Assembly: GCF_001428485.1 (NCBI RefSeq)
Contig: NZ_LMHS01000001.1
Coordinates: 62,404 to 126,403 of the forward strand
DNA: 64,000 bases
Direction of reading: 5' to 3'
Source: Microbacterium sp. Root180
GTDB taxonomy: Bacteria > Actinomycetota > Actinomycetes > Actinomycetales > Microbacteriaceae
Part shown: positions 5,686-14,214 of the stretch, in pieces
Position numbering within the stretch: the first letter of the stretch is position 1
Layout: each line of letters opens with the position of its first letter
The notes under the pieces: model-generated
What the model was told of the DNA's origin: nothing
Database searches by the model: none
Seen by the model: the letters and a program-made list of their open reading frames with translations, nothing else
Program-made: the position numbers and the translations under genes

Positions 5686-8160
5686 ATGACCCGCAGTGCG
5701 ACCGAGCTGCATCAGCGCGCCGTCGACCTGTGCATCAACGGCAAGTACGCGCTGGCGCAGCGGGTACTCGCGCAGGCGGACGCGCGCACCGACGATCCCG
5801 ACCTGAAGGCGAGGATCGCCGGGACGCGCGCGCTCGCGCTGCAGCGCACCGGGTTCCCCCTCGAGGCGGAGGAGCTGCTGCGGAGCGTCATCGGCAGCGG
5901 CCACCTGACGCCCCACACCCAGGCGATCCTGCTGGGGCAGCTGGGGGCGATCGCCAACTACGGCGGGCGGCTCGACGAGGCCGAGCGCTGGCTGACGCGG
6001 GCGATCCAGAGCCTCGCGGACGATCCGGTGGCGGCTGCGCGTGTGCGCGTGAACCGCAGCCTCGTCCGCATGCAGCTGAGGCGGCTGGCGGATGCCTCGC
6101 ACGATCTCCAGACGGCGGCAGCGACATTCGCCGGCAGCGGTCACACCACGGATGAGGCGCAGGCGCGGCACAACCTCGGCTACGCCGCCCTCCTGTCGGG
6201 CGATCTCGTGGCGGCGCTTCAGGAGATGCTCGCGGCCCGCCCCGCCGCCGCCTCGACGCCGGTCGCCGAGGCGATCGGCGACGTCGACCGCGCCGAGGTG
6301 CTGCGCGATGCCGGACTCGTCACGGAGGCAGAGGAGATCCTCGCCCGCGCGGCGACGACGTTCGGTGCTCACCGGATGCCGCAGTCCCGCGCCGAGGCGG
6401 AGTTCCACCTCGCGCGCTCACTGCTCTCGCACGACAACGAGCGCGCGGCGAAGATGGCCCGTGCCGCGGCCGCGCGCTTCCGTATGGTCGGCAATGCCAC
6501 GTGGGCGTCCCGGTCGGAGGGCGTCCGTCTGCGTGCGCTCCTGGGCGGAGTCCGCGTGGAGGAGGCGGGTCGAGCAGGCCGCCGACGTCGGATCCCCTCG
6601 CACGAGGAGGTCGAGGCGGTGGCCGTCGAGCTCATCGCGCGCGGCTTCCGGGGTGAGGCCGCGGCGCTGCGGATGTCCGACGCGCTGGCGCGCGCCCGCC
6701 GCCGTGAAGTCGCCGGCCGCGGCATCCGCGTGCCGTCGTCCGCCCCCATGGAGGTTCAGCTCCTCGCGGCCGAGCTGCGCTCCGCGCGGGCCGCCGCCGC
6801 GAACCGCGGGGGGGCCGCCCGCAGTCATGCCGCCACGGGGCTCGATGTGCTCGCGGGATGGCAGCGCACCTTCGGCAGCCTCGACCTCCAGACCTCCGTG
6901 GCGATGCACGGCGAGAACCTGGTCTACGCGGGCCTCGACTCCGCGGTGCGCTCCGGCCGGCCCGACGTCGTCTTCGAATGGTCGGAGCGCGCGCGCCATC
7001 TGAGTCAGCAGGTCCTGCCGCTGCGACCGCCGCCCGATCCGGCCCTCGCCGAAGAACTGGCCGAACTGCGGATGCTCCGTGCCGAGAACCCCGGCGGCGA
7101 CTGGCTGTCGGTGCCGAGGGCCGCCGCGCTGCGGGAGCGCGCCCGCGAGCGTCAGTGGTCGTCGACGGGCGCCGTCGACGGCGAGGATCGCATCGATCTG
7201 GAACGGCTGCGCGGGGAACTGGCAGACGACACCGCATTGATCGCGTACGTGTACTCGGGCGCAGCGCTCGTGGCCCTCGTCTGCACGCGCGAGCGCACCG
7301 TGGTCATGCCGGTCGCCTCGGGCGCGGAGGTGCGCAGGCTCCTCGCGGGTCTGCGCGCCGATCTCGACATGTCGGCGTCGATCCGCACCCCGCCGATGGC
7401 CGACGTCGTGCGGCGCGGACTCGACGACCGCCTGCGCGCTCTCTCGGCCGCCCTCCTCGACGGTCCGGCCGCTATCGCCGGCACGCGCCGCCTCGTCCTC
7501 ACCACTCCCGGCCTGCTCAGTTCGATCCCGTGGGCCATGCTCCCGGCGCTGCGCGGGCGGGTGTTCACCCTCGCCGTCTCGGCGACCCGGTGGGCGCACC
7601 AGCGACCGCACGGCCCTTTCCCGAGCGAGACGGCCGGGTTCGCGGTCGGCCCGCGCGTCACACGCGGGGAAGAGGAGGTGGAGACGGCTGCGGGCTCATG
7701 GGGCGGCGCCGTCGTGCTCCGCGGCGCCGAGGCATCCGTCGACCGGGTCACCGAGCTGGCGTCACGCGTCGACGTCCTGCACGTCGCCGCCCATGGCCGT
7801 CACGCCGTCGACAATCCGCTGTTCTCCGGCCTCGAGCTCGCGGACGGCACGCTGTTCGGCTACGACATCGACCTCATGCCCGAGCTGCCCGACACCGTCG
7901 TGCTGTCCGCGTGCGAGGTCGGGCGCTCGTCGGTGCGCTGGGGCGAGGAGGCGATCGGGATGACGCGCATCTGGCTGCACGCCGGCACCCGCTGCGTGGT
8001 GGCCGCCCCCGTCATCGTCGCCGACGATGTCGCCTGCGAGCTGCTGGGGGCGATGCACGAGGGACTCGCCGGTGGGCGTGCACCGTCGGAGGCGCTGGCC
8101 GAGGCATCCGCTCGCACCGGTATCGTCGCGCCGTTCCAGGTGCACGGCGCCGGATTCTGA
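5686..8160 (+). CDS. TPR-CHAT domain protease
   Basis: An 824-residue soluble protein. The first ~250 residues are helical hairpins of TPR type (for example LCINGKYALAQRVLAQADAR, NYGGRLDEAERWLTRAIQSL, HNLGYAALLSGDLVAALQEM). A long helical middle follows, and the C-terminal ~320 residues are a CHAT domain, the caspase/separase-like cysteine protease fold. The catalytic dyad is visible: His703 in HVAAHGRHA and Cys743 in LSACEVG. Length and layout match TPR-CHAT proteins such as the Craspase protease Csx29, where TPRs sense a partner and unlock the protease. It lies 35 bases behind the subtilase stop. The ATG at 5686 was taken because the long upstream frame is shadow of the subtilase. Substrate is unknown. 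Confidence 0.88.
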   Translation: MTRSATELHQRAVDLCINGKYALAQRVLAQADARTDDPDLKARIAGTRALALQRTGFPLEAEELLRSVIGSGHLTPHTQAILLGQLGAIANYGGRLDEAERWLTRAIQSLADDPVAAARVRVNRSLVRMQLRRLADASHDLQTAAATFAGSGHTTDEAQARHNLGYAALLSGDLVAALQEMLAARPAAASTPVAEAIGDVDRAEVLRDAGLVTEAEEILARAATTFGAHRMPQSRAEAEFHLARSLLSHDNERAAKMARAAAARFRMVGNATWASRSEGVRLRALLGGVRVEEAGRAGRRRRIPSHEEVEAVAVELIARGFRGEAAALRMSDALARARRREVAGRGIRVPSSAPMEVQLLAAELRSARAAAANRGGAARSHAATGLDVLAGWQRTFGSLDLQTSVAMHGENLVYAGLDSAVRSGRPDVVFEWSERARHLSQQVLPLRPPPDPALAEELAELRMLRAENPGGDWLSVPRAAALRERARERQWSSTGAVDGEDRIDLERLRGELADDTALIAYVYSGAALVALVCTRERTVVMPVASGAEVRRLLAGLRADLDMSASIRTPPMADVVRRGLDDRLRALSAALLDGPAAIAGTRRLVLTTPGLLSSIPWAMLPALRGRVFTLAVSATRWAHQRPHGPFPSETAGFAVGPRVTRGEEEVETAAGSWGGAVVLRGAEASVDRVTELASRVDVLHVAAHGRHAVDNPLFSGLELADGTLFGYDIDLMPELPDTVVLSACEVGRSSVRWGEEAIGMTRIWLHAGTRCVVAAPVIVADDVACELLGAMHEGLAGGRAPSEALAEASARTGIVAPFQVHGAGF

Positions 8161-8499
8161 CCCGGCCTGGGGGCGTCCCCCGCGATGTCGGAGGCCTCCC
8201 TCAAGATTTCCTCAGTATCGATGTATCAACCCTCAGGGGAGTGGCTCTTGATCATCGGGACTGCTCACGCACGCCGGAGTTCTGGGGGCTACGGCGACTG
8301 GGAGCGGAGAGCCGCAGATTTGGGGATGCGTCGGGGGACGCACGGCTCTCAGGGCAGGAACACGGGGGATGTCGCAGAGACCCAGGTCGGCGACATCCCC
8401 CGCCTTCGTGCGCGCGTCACAGTTCCGTTTGTGCGGGCGAACGCACGCATCCTGGGGGCGAGTCGCGTGCTTTCGCCCGCACAAACGGACTGCGCCGGG
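8161..8499. other. 339-base gap after the CHAT gene
   Basis: No gene is supported here. The first ~110 bases are less GC-rich than the surroundings and hold several CCTCAG/CCTCAA words (around 8195-8245) of unknown meaning. The last ~80 bases are the family A palindrome, placed just past the convergent stop codon of the LysR-like gene. Confidence 0.6.
8420..8492. repeat. Family A palindromic element, copy 1
   Basis: Arms CCGTTTGTGCGGGCGAA and TTCGCCCGCACAAACGG are near-perfect inverted complements around a ~30-base centre with its own GCACG/CGTGC pair. Related elements occur at 16224, 37435, 37580 and 45273. It could fold into a long hairpin and end transcription from both sides. Confidence 0.75.
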
Positions 8500-9261
8500 T
8501 CAGCGCGAAGAGTTCGAGGTGCGGCCGCGGACGATGCCGACGAATGCCTCGACCTCGGGCGTCGTGCGGTCGGCCACCCACGCGAGCGCGACAGCCGAGG
8601 TCGGCGCGTCGCGGAGCGGCCGGTAGTCGGCGTCCTTGCGTCGGTGCAGGCGTGCGAGCGACATCGGCACGATCACGATGCCCACACCCGCGGCCACGGT
8701 CGCAATCGCTTCGGCCGTGTCGGCCGGCGGAGCGAACGCGGGAGTCACCGCGCCGGGAACCTCGAGCCCCAGCACGTCGTCGTGCGGCACGATCACGACC
8801 TCGCCCGCGAGGTCGGCGAGGTCGAGCTCATCGGCGGCGGTCAGAGCGGAGTCCGCGGCCGTCACCACGACGGGGATCTCGTCGTAGAGCGCGATGACGT
8901 GGAGGTCGGTGCGGTCCAGCGGCAGCCGCACGAGCGCCGCGTCGACCGCGCCCTCGACGAGGGCGCGCCGCTGGTCCGGGACGGCGAGCGGGATCAGCTC
9001 GAGGGCCGTTCGCGGCATCCGCTCGTTCCACAGATCGATCCACTTGCCCGGCGTCGCGCCCGGGATCGCCCCCAGCACGAAGCGCTCGGCAGGCGGGGCG
9101 GGCGGCTCGGGCGACGGGCCGGGAGACGGTCGCGGGGTGCGCTTCGCGGCGGACTTCGGCGGCGTCTTCCCCTGCGACGGTCGCTTGCCCGCGGGACGGC
9201 CGGATGCGGCATCCCGCCCCTTCGCGCCCTTGCGCGGGTGCGAACCGCCGCCCTTCGTCAT
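8500..9261 (-). CDS. LysR-type effector-binding domain protein without HTH
   Basis: A 253-residue protein. Residues ~60-250 resemble the LysR substrate-binding (type 2 periplasmic-binding-like) fold: FVLGAIPGATPGKWIDLWNE, then VDAALVRLPLDRTDLHVIAL, then VAAGVGIVIVPMSLARLHRR. The first ~58 residues, where the winged HTH should be, are instead a lysine/arginine/proline/glycine-rich disordered tail (KGAKGRDAASGRPAGKRPSQ). It therefore should bind a small ligand, but cannot bind DNA in the usual way; the basic tail might contact nucleic acid non-specifically or a partner protein. It starts back to back with the DUF1304 gene. Confidence 0.75.
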   Translation of the reverse strand: MTKGGGSHPRKGAKGRDAASGRPAGKRPSQGKTPPKSAAKRTPRPSPGPSPEPPAPPAERFVLGAIPGATPGKWIDLWNERMPRTALELIPLAVPDQRRALVEGAVDAALVRLPLDRTDLHVIALYDEIPVVVTAADSALTAADELDLADLAGEVVIVPHDDVLGLEVPGAVTPAFAPPADTAEAIATVAAGVGIVIVPMSLARLHRRKDADYRPLRDAPTSAVALAWVADRTTPEVEAFVGIVRGRTSNSSR

Positions 9262-9283
9262 GCGTCTCAGCGTAGCCGGGCGC

Positions 9284-9289
9284 TATCGT
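9284..9289 (+). promoter_or_regulatory. -10 box of a leaderless promoter (DUF1304)
   Basis: TATCGT, six bases (TCGCTC), then ATG at 9296. This fixes the start of the DUF1304 gene at 9296 rather than at an upstream in-frame codon. Confidence 0.6.
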
Positions 9290-9295
9290 TCGCTC

Positions 9296-9694
9296 ATGGT
9301 CGCGATCCTCGCCACGGTCTTCGCCGCGCTCGCCGCGCTGCTCCACGTCTACATCTTCGTGATGGAGAGCGTGCAGTGGTCGCAGCCCAGGATCTGGAAG
9401 CGGTTCGGCCTTCGCGATCAGACGGCGGCCGACATCACGAAGCCGATGGCGTACAACCAGGGCTTCTACAACCTGTTCCTCGCGATCGGCACGGCGATCG
9501 GCCTCGTGCTGTTCCTCGCCGGCGGCGAGGACTCGGCGCTGCGGGCAGCCGGCCTCGCGCTCGTGCTGTTCTCGCTGGGATCGATGGTCGCCGCCGCGCT
9601 GGTGCTGCTCACGACCGGTGCGAAGTACGTCCGTGCCGCCGCGATCCAGGGCACGCTGCCGCTGATCGGCTTCGTGCTCTTCCTGTTCGCATAG
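9296..9694 (+). CDS. DUF1304 family integral membrane protein
   Basis: A 132-residue protein with four hydrophobic helices. The sequence VYIFVMESVQW near the N-terminus, then RIWKRFGL and AYNQGFYNLFLAIG, is the signature of DUF1304 membrane proteins, whose biochemical role is unknown. The gene is monocistronic as far as can be seen, with a leaderless promoter, and converges on the thermonuclease gene four bases past its stop. Confidence 0.85.
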   Translation: MVAILATVFAALAALLHVYIFVMESVQWSQPRIWKRFGLRDQTAADITKPMAYNQGFYNLFLAIGTAIGLVLFLAGGEDSALRAAGLALVLFSLGSMVAAALVLLTTGAKYVRAAAIQGTLPLIGFVLFLFA

Positions 9695-9698
9695 GGGC

Positions 9699-10277
9699 TC
9701 AGCCGCACGCGCCCCAGCGGCCGGCGCCGGATGCCTCGGCCGCGGCCTGCGCGCCCGCGAGAAGGTCGAAGAACGCGACGTTCGGCCACACGCGGATCGC
9801 CTCGGCGTCGCCGGCCGTGACCAGCTCGAGGTTCACGAACGAGCCGTCGTCGGTCCAGAGGTTGAAGAGCCGTCGGTCGTAGTCGTCCCACGTGTCGCGG
9901 TCGGGGGCCGCCCAGACCGTGGATCCCTCCGGCAGGAGCTGGGCCAGATGTGTGCGCGCTTCATCGGCCCAGCACTCGGGCGTCGGTGTGCCCTCGGGCG
10001 TGTCGATGCCGATCAGCCGGACGCGGATCGGATTCGCCGTGGTGACGACGTCGTTGGGCTGCTGCATCCGCGCCTGGATGGTGTCGCCGTCGTACACGTA
10101 GAGCACGGTCAGCGCGAACGCGTCGGACGGGCGCTCGGGTGCAACGCGGTCGGGGGCGGTCGCACCCGTCACCGGCCCGGCGTCGCCCACCTCAGCCGTG
10201 CTCGACACCCAGACGACGACGGCGATCAGCGCCGCCGCGCAGAGCACCACCACCACCGCCCACACCGCGCGCCTCAC
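9699..10277 (-). CDS. Membrane-anchored thermonuclease (SNase) family protein
   Basis: A 192-residue nuclease of the staphylococcal nuclease fold with one N-terminal hydrophobic anchor (AVWAVVVVLCAAALIAVVVW). Residues equivalent to the catalytic set are present: the calcium-site Asp in YDGDTI, Arg-Asp-Thr-Glu in VRLIGIDTPE, and the second Arg in DDYDRRLFNLW. It should cut DNA or RNA outside the membrane. The C-terminus ends in CG with a second cysteine in PTPECWADEA, allowing a disulfide. The start was set at GTG 10277 because TAGGGT lies seven bases upstream; the frame is open further (to 10361) but the extra residues are arginine-rich and unlike a signal sequence. Confidence 0.8.
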   Translation of the reverse strand: MRRAVWAVVVVLCAAALIAVVVWVSSTAEVGDAGPVTGATAPDRVAPERPSDAFALTVLYVYDGDTIQARMQQPNDVVTTANPIRVRLIGIDTPEGTPTPECWADEARTHLAQLLPEGSTVWAAPDRDTWDDYDRRLFNLWTDDGSFVNLELVTAGDAEAIRVWPNVAFFDLLAGAQAAAEASGAGRWGACG

Positions 10278-10284
10278 CCGCGCC

Positions 10285-10290
10285 ACCCTA
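10285..10290 (-). promoter_or_regulatory. -10 box of a leaderless promoter (thermonuclease)
   Basis: On the minus strand TAGGGT, then seven bases (GGCGCGG), then GTG at 10277. This moves the start 84 bases inside the longest open frame and puts the hydrophobic anchor at the N-terminus. Confidence 0.5.
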
Positions 10291-10412
10291 GCGGGGTCGC
10301 GGTCGGCTCGGCCTCGGGTGAAACGATGGGGAGATCTTGGCGCCACCGCGGCGCGGCGCACGTAATCAGACCGGAATCTCCCGCGGGGCTGACGCCGCGC
10401 GGACGCCCGGGA

Positions 10413-10820
10413 TCACGCGGCCAGACGAAGGCCGCGAGGATCGGTCGCGACGCGCTCGCCGTCGCCGATCGTCTCGTCGTCGCCGATGAGGGAACCCACG
10501 GCCACCCGCGCCTCGCTGCCGACGTGCGTGCGCACGCCGATCTTCGCTCCGGCGCCGATGGCGGCGCGCGGTCCGATGTGCGCGTGCGGCGCGATGTCGG
10601 CGTCGGGGCCGATCACGGCATCCGACTCGACCCATGCTCCGCGGCCGACGTGTGCGCCCGCCGCGATCTGCACCCCGGGCTCGACATATGCCCCGGCTTC
10701 GACGATGGCGCTCGGGTGCACCTTCGCGCCGTGCGCGATCAGGCCACGACCGTTGGTGTGCTTGCGGTAGCGCAGCGTCTCTCCGCGGTCGTTCTCGATG
10801 TCGACGTAGTTCTTGCCCAC
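10413..10820 (-). CDS. Left-handed beta-helix (hexapeptide repeat) protein
   Basis: A 135-residue protein made almost entirely of hexapeptide repeats with (I/V/L)GxxA spacing (VHPSAIVEAGAYVEPGVQIA, then AAGAHVGRGAWVESDAVIGP, then IGAGAKIGVRTHVGSEARVA). This forms the trimeric left-handed beta-helix of acyltransferases and gamma-carbonic-anhydrase-like proteins. The chain is short and lacks an obvious catalytic histidine in the right context, so it may be a stripped-down transferase or a structural protein. The GTG at 10820 is preferred to the open-frame ATG at 10883 because AGGAGG stands five bases ahead of it. Confidence 0.7.
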   Translation of the reverse strand: MGKNYVDIENDRGETLRYRKHTNGRGLIAHGAKVHPSAIVEAGAYVEPGVQIAAGAHVGRGAWVESDAVIGPDADIAPHAHIGPRAAIGAGAKIGVRTHVGSEARVAVGSLIGDDETIGDGERVATDPRGLRLAA

Positions 10821-10982
10821 AGTCCCCTCCTGAGCACCTGATGGTGCCGAGTACAGGAATAACCTCAACTCCTGCCTATTCATTCCCGCGCATCGGACGT
10901 CTCGGATGCAGGGGGTTGCACTTTCTTCGGAGCGGGGCTACCTGGCGGATTGGTCCCGCACCCGGAGGCGCAGCAGGCGGGT

Positions 10983-12389
10983 TCAGCGGACGTGTTCGTC
11001 CGCGTGCGCGAGTGCGCGGTCGATCACGTCCAGGCCCCGCACGAGCTCGTCCTCGCCGATGATGAGCGGTGGAGCGATGTGCACCCGGTTGAAGTGGGTG
11101 AACGGCCACACGCCGTCCCGCTTGCACGCTGCGGCGACGGCGGCGACGGGCGCGGCATCCGCTCCGCTCGCGTTGAACGGCACGAGCGGCTCGCGCGTCT
11201 CGCGGTCCGCGACCAGCTCGATCGCCCAGAACAGGCCCCTGCCGCGGACGTCTCCGACGGACGGATGCCGCGACGCGATCTCGTGCAGGCGGGGCTCGAC
11301 GACACGCGTGCCGAGGTCGCGCACGCGTGCGAGGATGCCGTCGCGCTCGAAGACCTCGAAGGTCGCGACTCCGGCCGCGCAGGCCAGCGGATGTCCGGAG
11401 TAGGTGAGCCCGCCGGGGAAGGGCAGGGTGTCGAAGTGCGCCGCGATGCGCTCGGAGATGACGACGCCGCCGAGCGGGACGTAGCCCGAGTTCACGCCCT
11501 TCGCGAAGGTGATGAGGTCGGGTACGGCGCCGAACGCCTGGAACGCGAACCATTCGCCCACGCGCCCGAAGCCGACCATCACCTCGTCGGCGATGTAGAC
11601 GATGCCGAAGCGGTCGCAGAGCTCGCGCACGCCGGCGAGGTAGCCCGGAGGGGGCACGAGCACGCCGTTCGTGCCGACGATCGTCTCGATCACGATCGCG
11701 GCGATGGTGCTCGCGCCCTCGAGGACGATCGTCTGCTCGAGGTGCTCCAGCGCACGCGCCGTCTCCTCTTCGGGCGATGCCGAGTGGAATGCCGAGCGGT
11801 AGGGGTAGGGCCCGAAGAACTTCGCGGTCGAGCCGTCGGCGGGCTCGTTCGGCCAGCGCCGCGGATCGCCGGTGAGAGCGATCGCGGTGGACGTGTTGCC
11901 GTGGTAGCTGCGGTACATCGACAGCACCTTGCGCCGGCCGGTCACCAGGCGCGCCATGCGCACGGCGTTCTCGTTCGCGTCGGCGCCGCCGTTGGTGAAG
12001 AACACCTTCTCGAACCCGTCGCCCGCGACGGCGGCGATCCTTCGCGCGAGGTCTCCGCGCACGTCGCTGGCCATCGAGGGCTGGATGGTCGCGAGGCGGC
12101 CGGCTTGCCGCTGGATCGCGGCGACGAGATCCGGATGCTGGTGCCCGAGATTCAGGTTGACCAGCTGCGAGCTGAAATCGAGGTACGCGTTGCCGGCGTA
12201 GTCCCAGAACGTCGCGCCCTCTCCTGCCGCCACGGGCAGGGGGTCGATGATGGCCTGCGCACTCCACGAGTGGAACACGTGGCCGCGATCGTCCGCTCGG
12301 ACGCGGGCGTCGGCCTCGGGGTCGGGGAGTGGTCGGCCGGAGCCGCCGATGCCCACGTGGACCGCCTGCCGAGACGCGAGATCGGTCAT
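10983..12389 (-). CDS. Class III PLP-dependent aminotransferase
   Basis: A 468-residue fold-type I aminotransferase. The PLP lysine is Lys297 in LITFAKGVNSGYVPLGG; the PLP aspartate is in IADEVMVGFGR; the cofactor-phosphate contacts are in FFTNGGADANENAVRMAR. Class III members move amino groups from omega positions (putrescine, GABA, beta-alanine) to pyruvate or 2-oxoglutarate. It is transcribed away from the PucR gene and lies next to a polyamine importer and an FAD amine oxidase, which suggests polyamine or related amine use. A second paralog (56955-58271) shares the same motifs but belongs to a beta-alanine locus. The start ATG has a weak AGGGA ahead of it. Confidence 0.85.
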   Translation of the reverse strand: MTDLASRQAVHVGIGGSGRPLPDPEADARVRADDRGHVFHSWSAQAIIDPLPVAAGEGATFWDYAGNAYLDFSSQLVNLNLGHQHPDLVAAIQRQAGRLATIQPSMASDVRGDLARRIAAVAGDGFEKVFFTNGGADANENAVRMARLVTGRRKVLSMYRSYHGNTSTAIALTGDPRRWPNEPADGSTAKFFGPYPYRSAFHSASPEEETARALEHLEQTIVLEGASTIAAIVIETIVGTNGVLVPPPGYLAGVRELCDRFGIVYIADEVMVGFGRVGEWFAFQAFGAVPDLITFAKGVNSGYVPLGGVVISERIAAHFDTLPFPGGLTYSGHPLACAAGVATFEVFERDGILARVRDLGTRVVEPRLHEIASRHPSVGDVRGRGLFWAIELVADRETREPLVPFNASGADAAPVAAVAAACKRDGVWPFTHFNRVHIAPPLIIGEDELVRGLDVIDRALAHADEHVR

Positions 12390-12450
12390 CGGGTCGTCCC
12401 TGCGGCCGGACGATTCGTCGAGCTCATGGCATCCTCGCGGGAGAGTTCCG

Positions 12451-12463
12451 GACAGATCGACCG
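12451..12463. promoter_or_regulatory. Candidate shared operator, GACAGATCGACCG
   Basis: This 13-mer lies between the divergent aminotransferase and pucR genes, ten bases ahead of the pucR -10 box. The same word with T for A at one position occurs twice upstream of potA (22467 and 22558). It is a candidate binding site for the PucR protein encoded here. Confidence 0.45.
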
Positions 12464-12472
12464 GGAATGGTT

Positions 12473-12478
12473 TAGGCT
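12473..12478 (+). promoter_or_regulatory. -10 box upstream of pucR-type gene
   Basis: TAGGCT in an otherwise GC-rich divergent region would place the transcript start near 12485 and give a leader of about 33 bases before the GTG at 12518. The candidate operator ends ten bases upstream. Confidence 0.4.
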
Positions 12479-12517
12479 GAGTGCGCCCAGTTTGTCAGAG
12501 CAGAAGTTGGTGCAACG

Positions 12518-14182
12518 GTGCCCGACCGTCGCGAAGATCGAGCGATCCAGACGGATCGTCTGGTCGCCGGATCCGCCCTCGAGACCCTCCCGACCGTGCG
12601 CGAGGTGATCTCGCTCGACGCGGTCGTCCAGGGCGTGCCCGAGGTGCTCGTCGGCGACGACGCGCTCGACGCCCGGGTGCGCTGGCTGCACGTGTCCGAC
12701 AACGCCGGAGTGGCTCGCCTCCTCGATGGCGGCGAGCTCCTGCTCTCGACCGGATCGTCATGGCCGGCCGATCCCGCCGACCTGCGCCGCTTCATCGGCG
12801 AGCTCGACGACGCGGGCCTGTCGGGGCTGATCCTCGAGCTCGGCACCCACTACCGCTACGTCCCCGCGGTGGTCGTCGAGGCCGCGAGGGAGCGCAACCT
12901 GGCGCTGATCGTCCTGCATCGCGAGCTGAAGTTCATCACGATCACCGAGGCCGTGCACGGGCGTATCATCACCGGCCAGAGCGACGCCCTCCGCTCCCGC
13001 GACGAGGTGCGCGAGCGCTTCACTGCCCTCGTGCTGCGCGGCTCGCCCGCCGACTTCATCGTTCACCAGCTGGCGCAGACGCTCGGCGCCCCCGTGATCC
13101 TCGAGAATCTGGGGCACGAAGTCGTGGCGGCCGAGGTGCCGCTCGCGCTCGAAGAGGAGCTCTTCACCGAGTGGGAGCTGCGCTCTCGGTCCGCCCATCG
13201 CCGGTCCGAGCAGCGGCGCGAACGCGGTGCCGCGGCCGGCCCGGAGGACTGGCTCATCGTGCCGGTCGAAGCACGCGGAGTCCGGTGGGGCAATCTGATC
13301 GCGCTTCCCGGGCCCGACCACCCGGCAGGACGCACCGCCGTGCTCGAACAGGGCGCCATCGCGCTCGCGGTCGGACGCCTCGCCGACGGCGAGTCCGACG
13401 AATGGGGCAGGGTCGGGCGACGCCGCCTGGTCGACGGCCTCCTCGCCGGCCGGTTCGCCGGCGCGGGCGGTGCGGCGGCCCGCCTGGAGGCGGCCGGGCT
13501 GCCGCTGCGCGGCGCGCGCCTGTACGGGATCGTCGCGTCGGGCGTGGCCGTACCCGCGGAGCGAGCGGATGCCGCAGCCCGCGCCCTTCGCGGCCGGGCC
13601 CTCGCCGGATCGGCCCCGGACGGCGCCGGCGCTCCCGCCACGGCGATGCTCCTGTCGCTCCCCGCCGACACCGTGTTCGACGACGAGGCGGCGATCGCGT
13701 TCGCCGGTTCGCTCGTCGAGCCCGGCACCGACGCGGACCGCATCACCGTGTCGGTCGGCCGCGCGGCCGAGGGACTCGACGCGGCCCTCGCCTCGCTCCA
13801 CGACGCGGTCGACCTCGCCCGCGGGCGTCGCCGGCGAAGCGCCAAGGGACCGCACCTGCGTCGGGCCGAGAACCGCCCGCTGGTGCAGCTGGTGACGGCG
13901 CTGCGCGACGACCACCGGGTGCTGGAGCACGGCGAGCGGATGCTGGCGCCCCTGATCGTGCACGACCTGACACGCGCGGGCGACCTGCTCGATGTGCTGG
14001 AGGCGATGCTCTCGCATCCGGGCAATCGCACGGCGGCGGCATCCGCCTCGCACCTGTCGCGCTCGGTGTTCTACCAGCGCATCGCGCTCATCGAGGAGCT
14101 GCTGGGGGCGGACCTCGACGACGGCGAGACGCAGACGGCGCTGCACCTCGCGCTGCTCGTGCGCCGCAGCGCCGGCCGCTGA
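12518..14182 (+). CDS. PucR family transcriptional regulator
   Basis: A 554-residue activator of the PucR/CdaR type. The N-terminal ~130 residues are the PucR ligand-sensing domain (TVREVISLDAVVQGVPEVLV, then NAGVARLLDGGELLLSTGSS). The C-terminal ~60 residues are the PucR-type HTH (LLDVLEAMLSHPGNRTAAAS, then ASHLSRSVFYQRIALIEELL). Such proteins activate purine, amine or sugar-acid catabolic genes on binding a pathway compound. It is divergent from the class III aminotransferase, so that gene is the likeliest target; a shared motif also points to the potA operon. The start is a GTG without a good Shine-Dalgarno sequence. Ligand is unknown. Confidence 0.88.
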   Translation: MPDRREDRAIQTDRLVAGSALETLPTVREVISLDAVVQGVPEVLVGDDALDARVRWLHVSDNAGVARLLDGGELLLSTGSSWPADPADLRRFIGELDDAGLSGLILELGTHYRYVPAVVVEAARERNLALIVLHRELKFITITEAVHGRIITGQSDALRSRDEVRERFTALVLRGSPADFIVHQLAQTLGAPVILENLGHEVVAAEVPLALEEELFTEWELRSRSAHRRSEQRRERGAAAGPEDWLIVPVEARGVRWGNLIALPGPDHPAGRTAVLEQGAIALAVGRLADGESDEWGRVGRRRLVDGLLAGRFAGAGGAAARLEAAGLPLRGARLYGIVASGVAVPAERADAAARALRGRALAGSAPDGAGAPATAMLLSLPADTVFDDEAAIAFAGSLVEPGTDADRITVSVGRAAEGLDAALASLHDAVDLARGRRRRSAKGPHLRRAENRPLVQLVTALRDDHRVLEHGERMLAPLIVHDLTRAGDLLDVLEAMLSHPGNRTAAASASHLSRSVFYQRIALIEELLGADLDDGETQTALHLALLVRRSAGR

Positions 14183-14214
14183 CCCTGGCGGGCGTCTCGT
14201 CCCGGTCGTCGCGT

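Noticed and set aside
8233..8484. Small protein in the gap after the CHAT gene
   Set aside because: Open frames here run through the family A palindrome, lack ribosome binding sites, and have no recognisable protein features.
10366..10635. Minus-strand open frame of 89 residues beside the hexapeptide-repeat gene
   Set aside because: It lies in another frame of that gene and is arginine-rich, typical of shadow translation.
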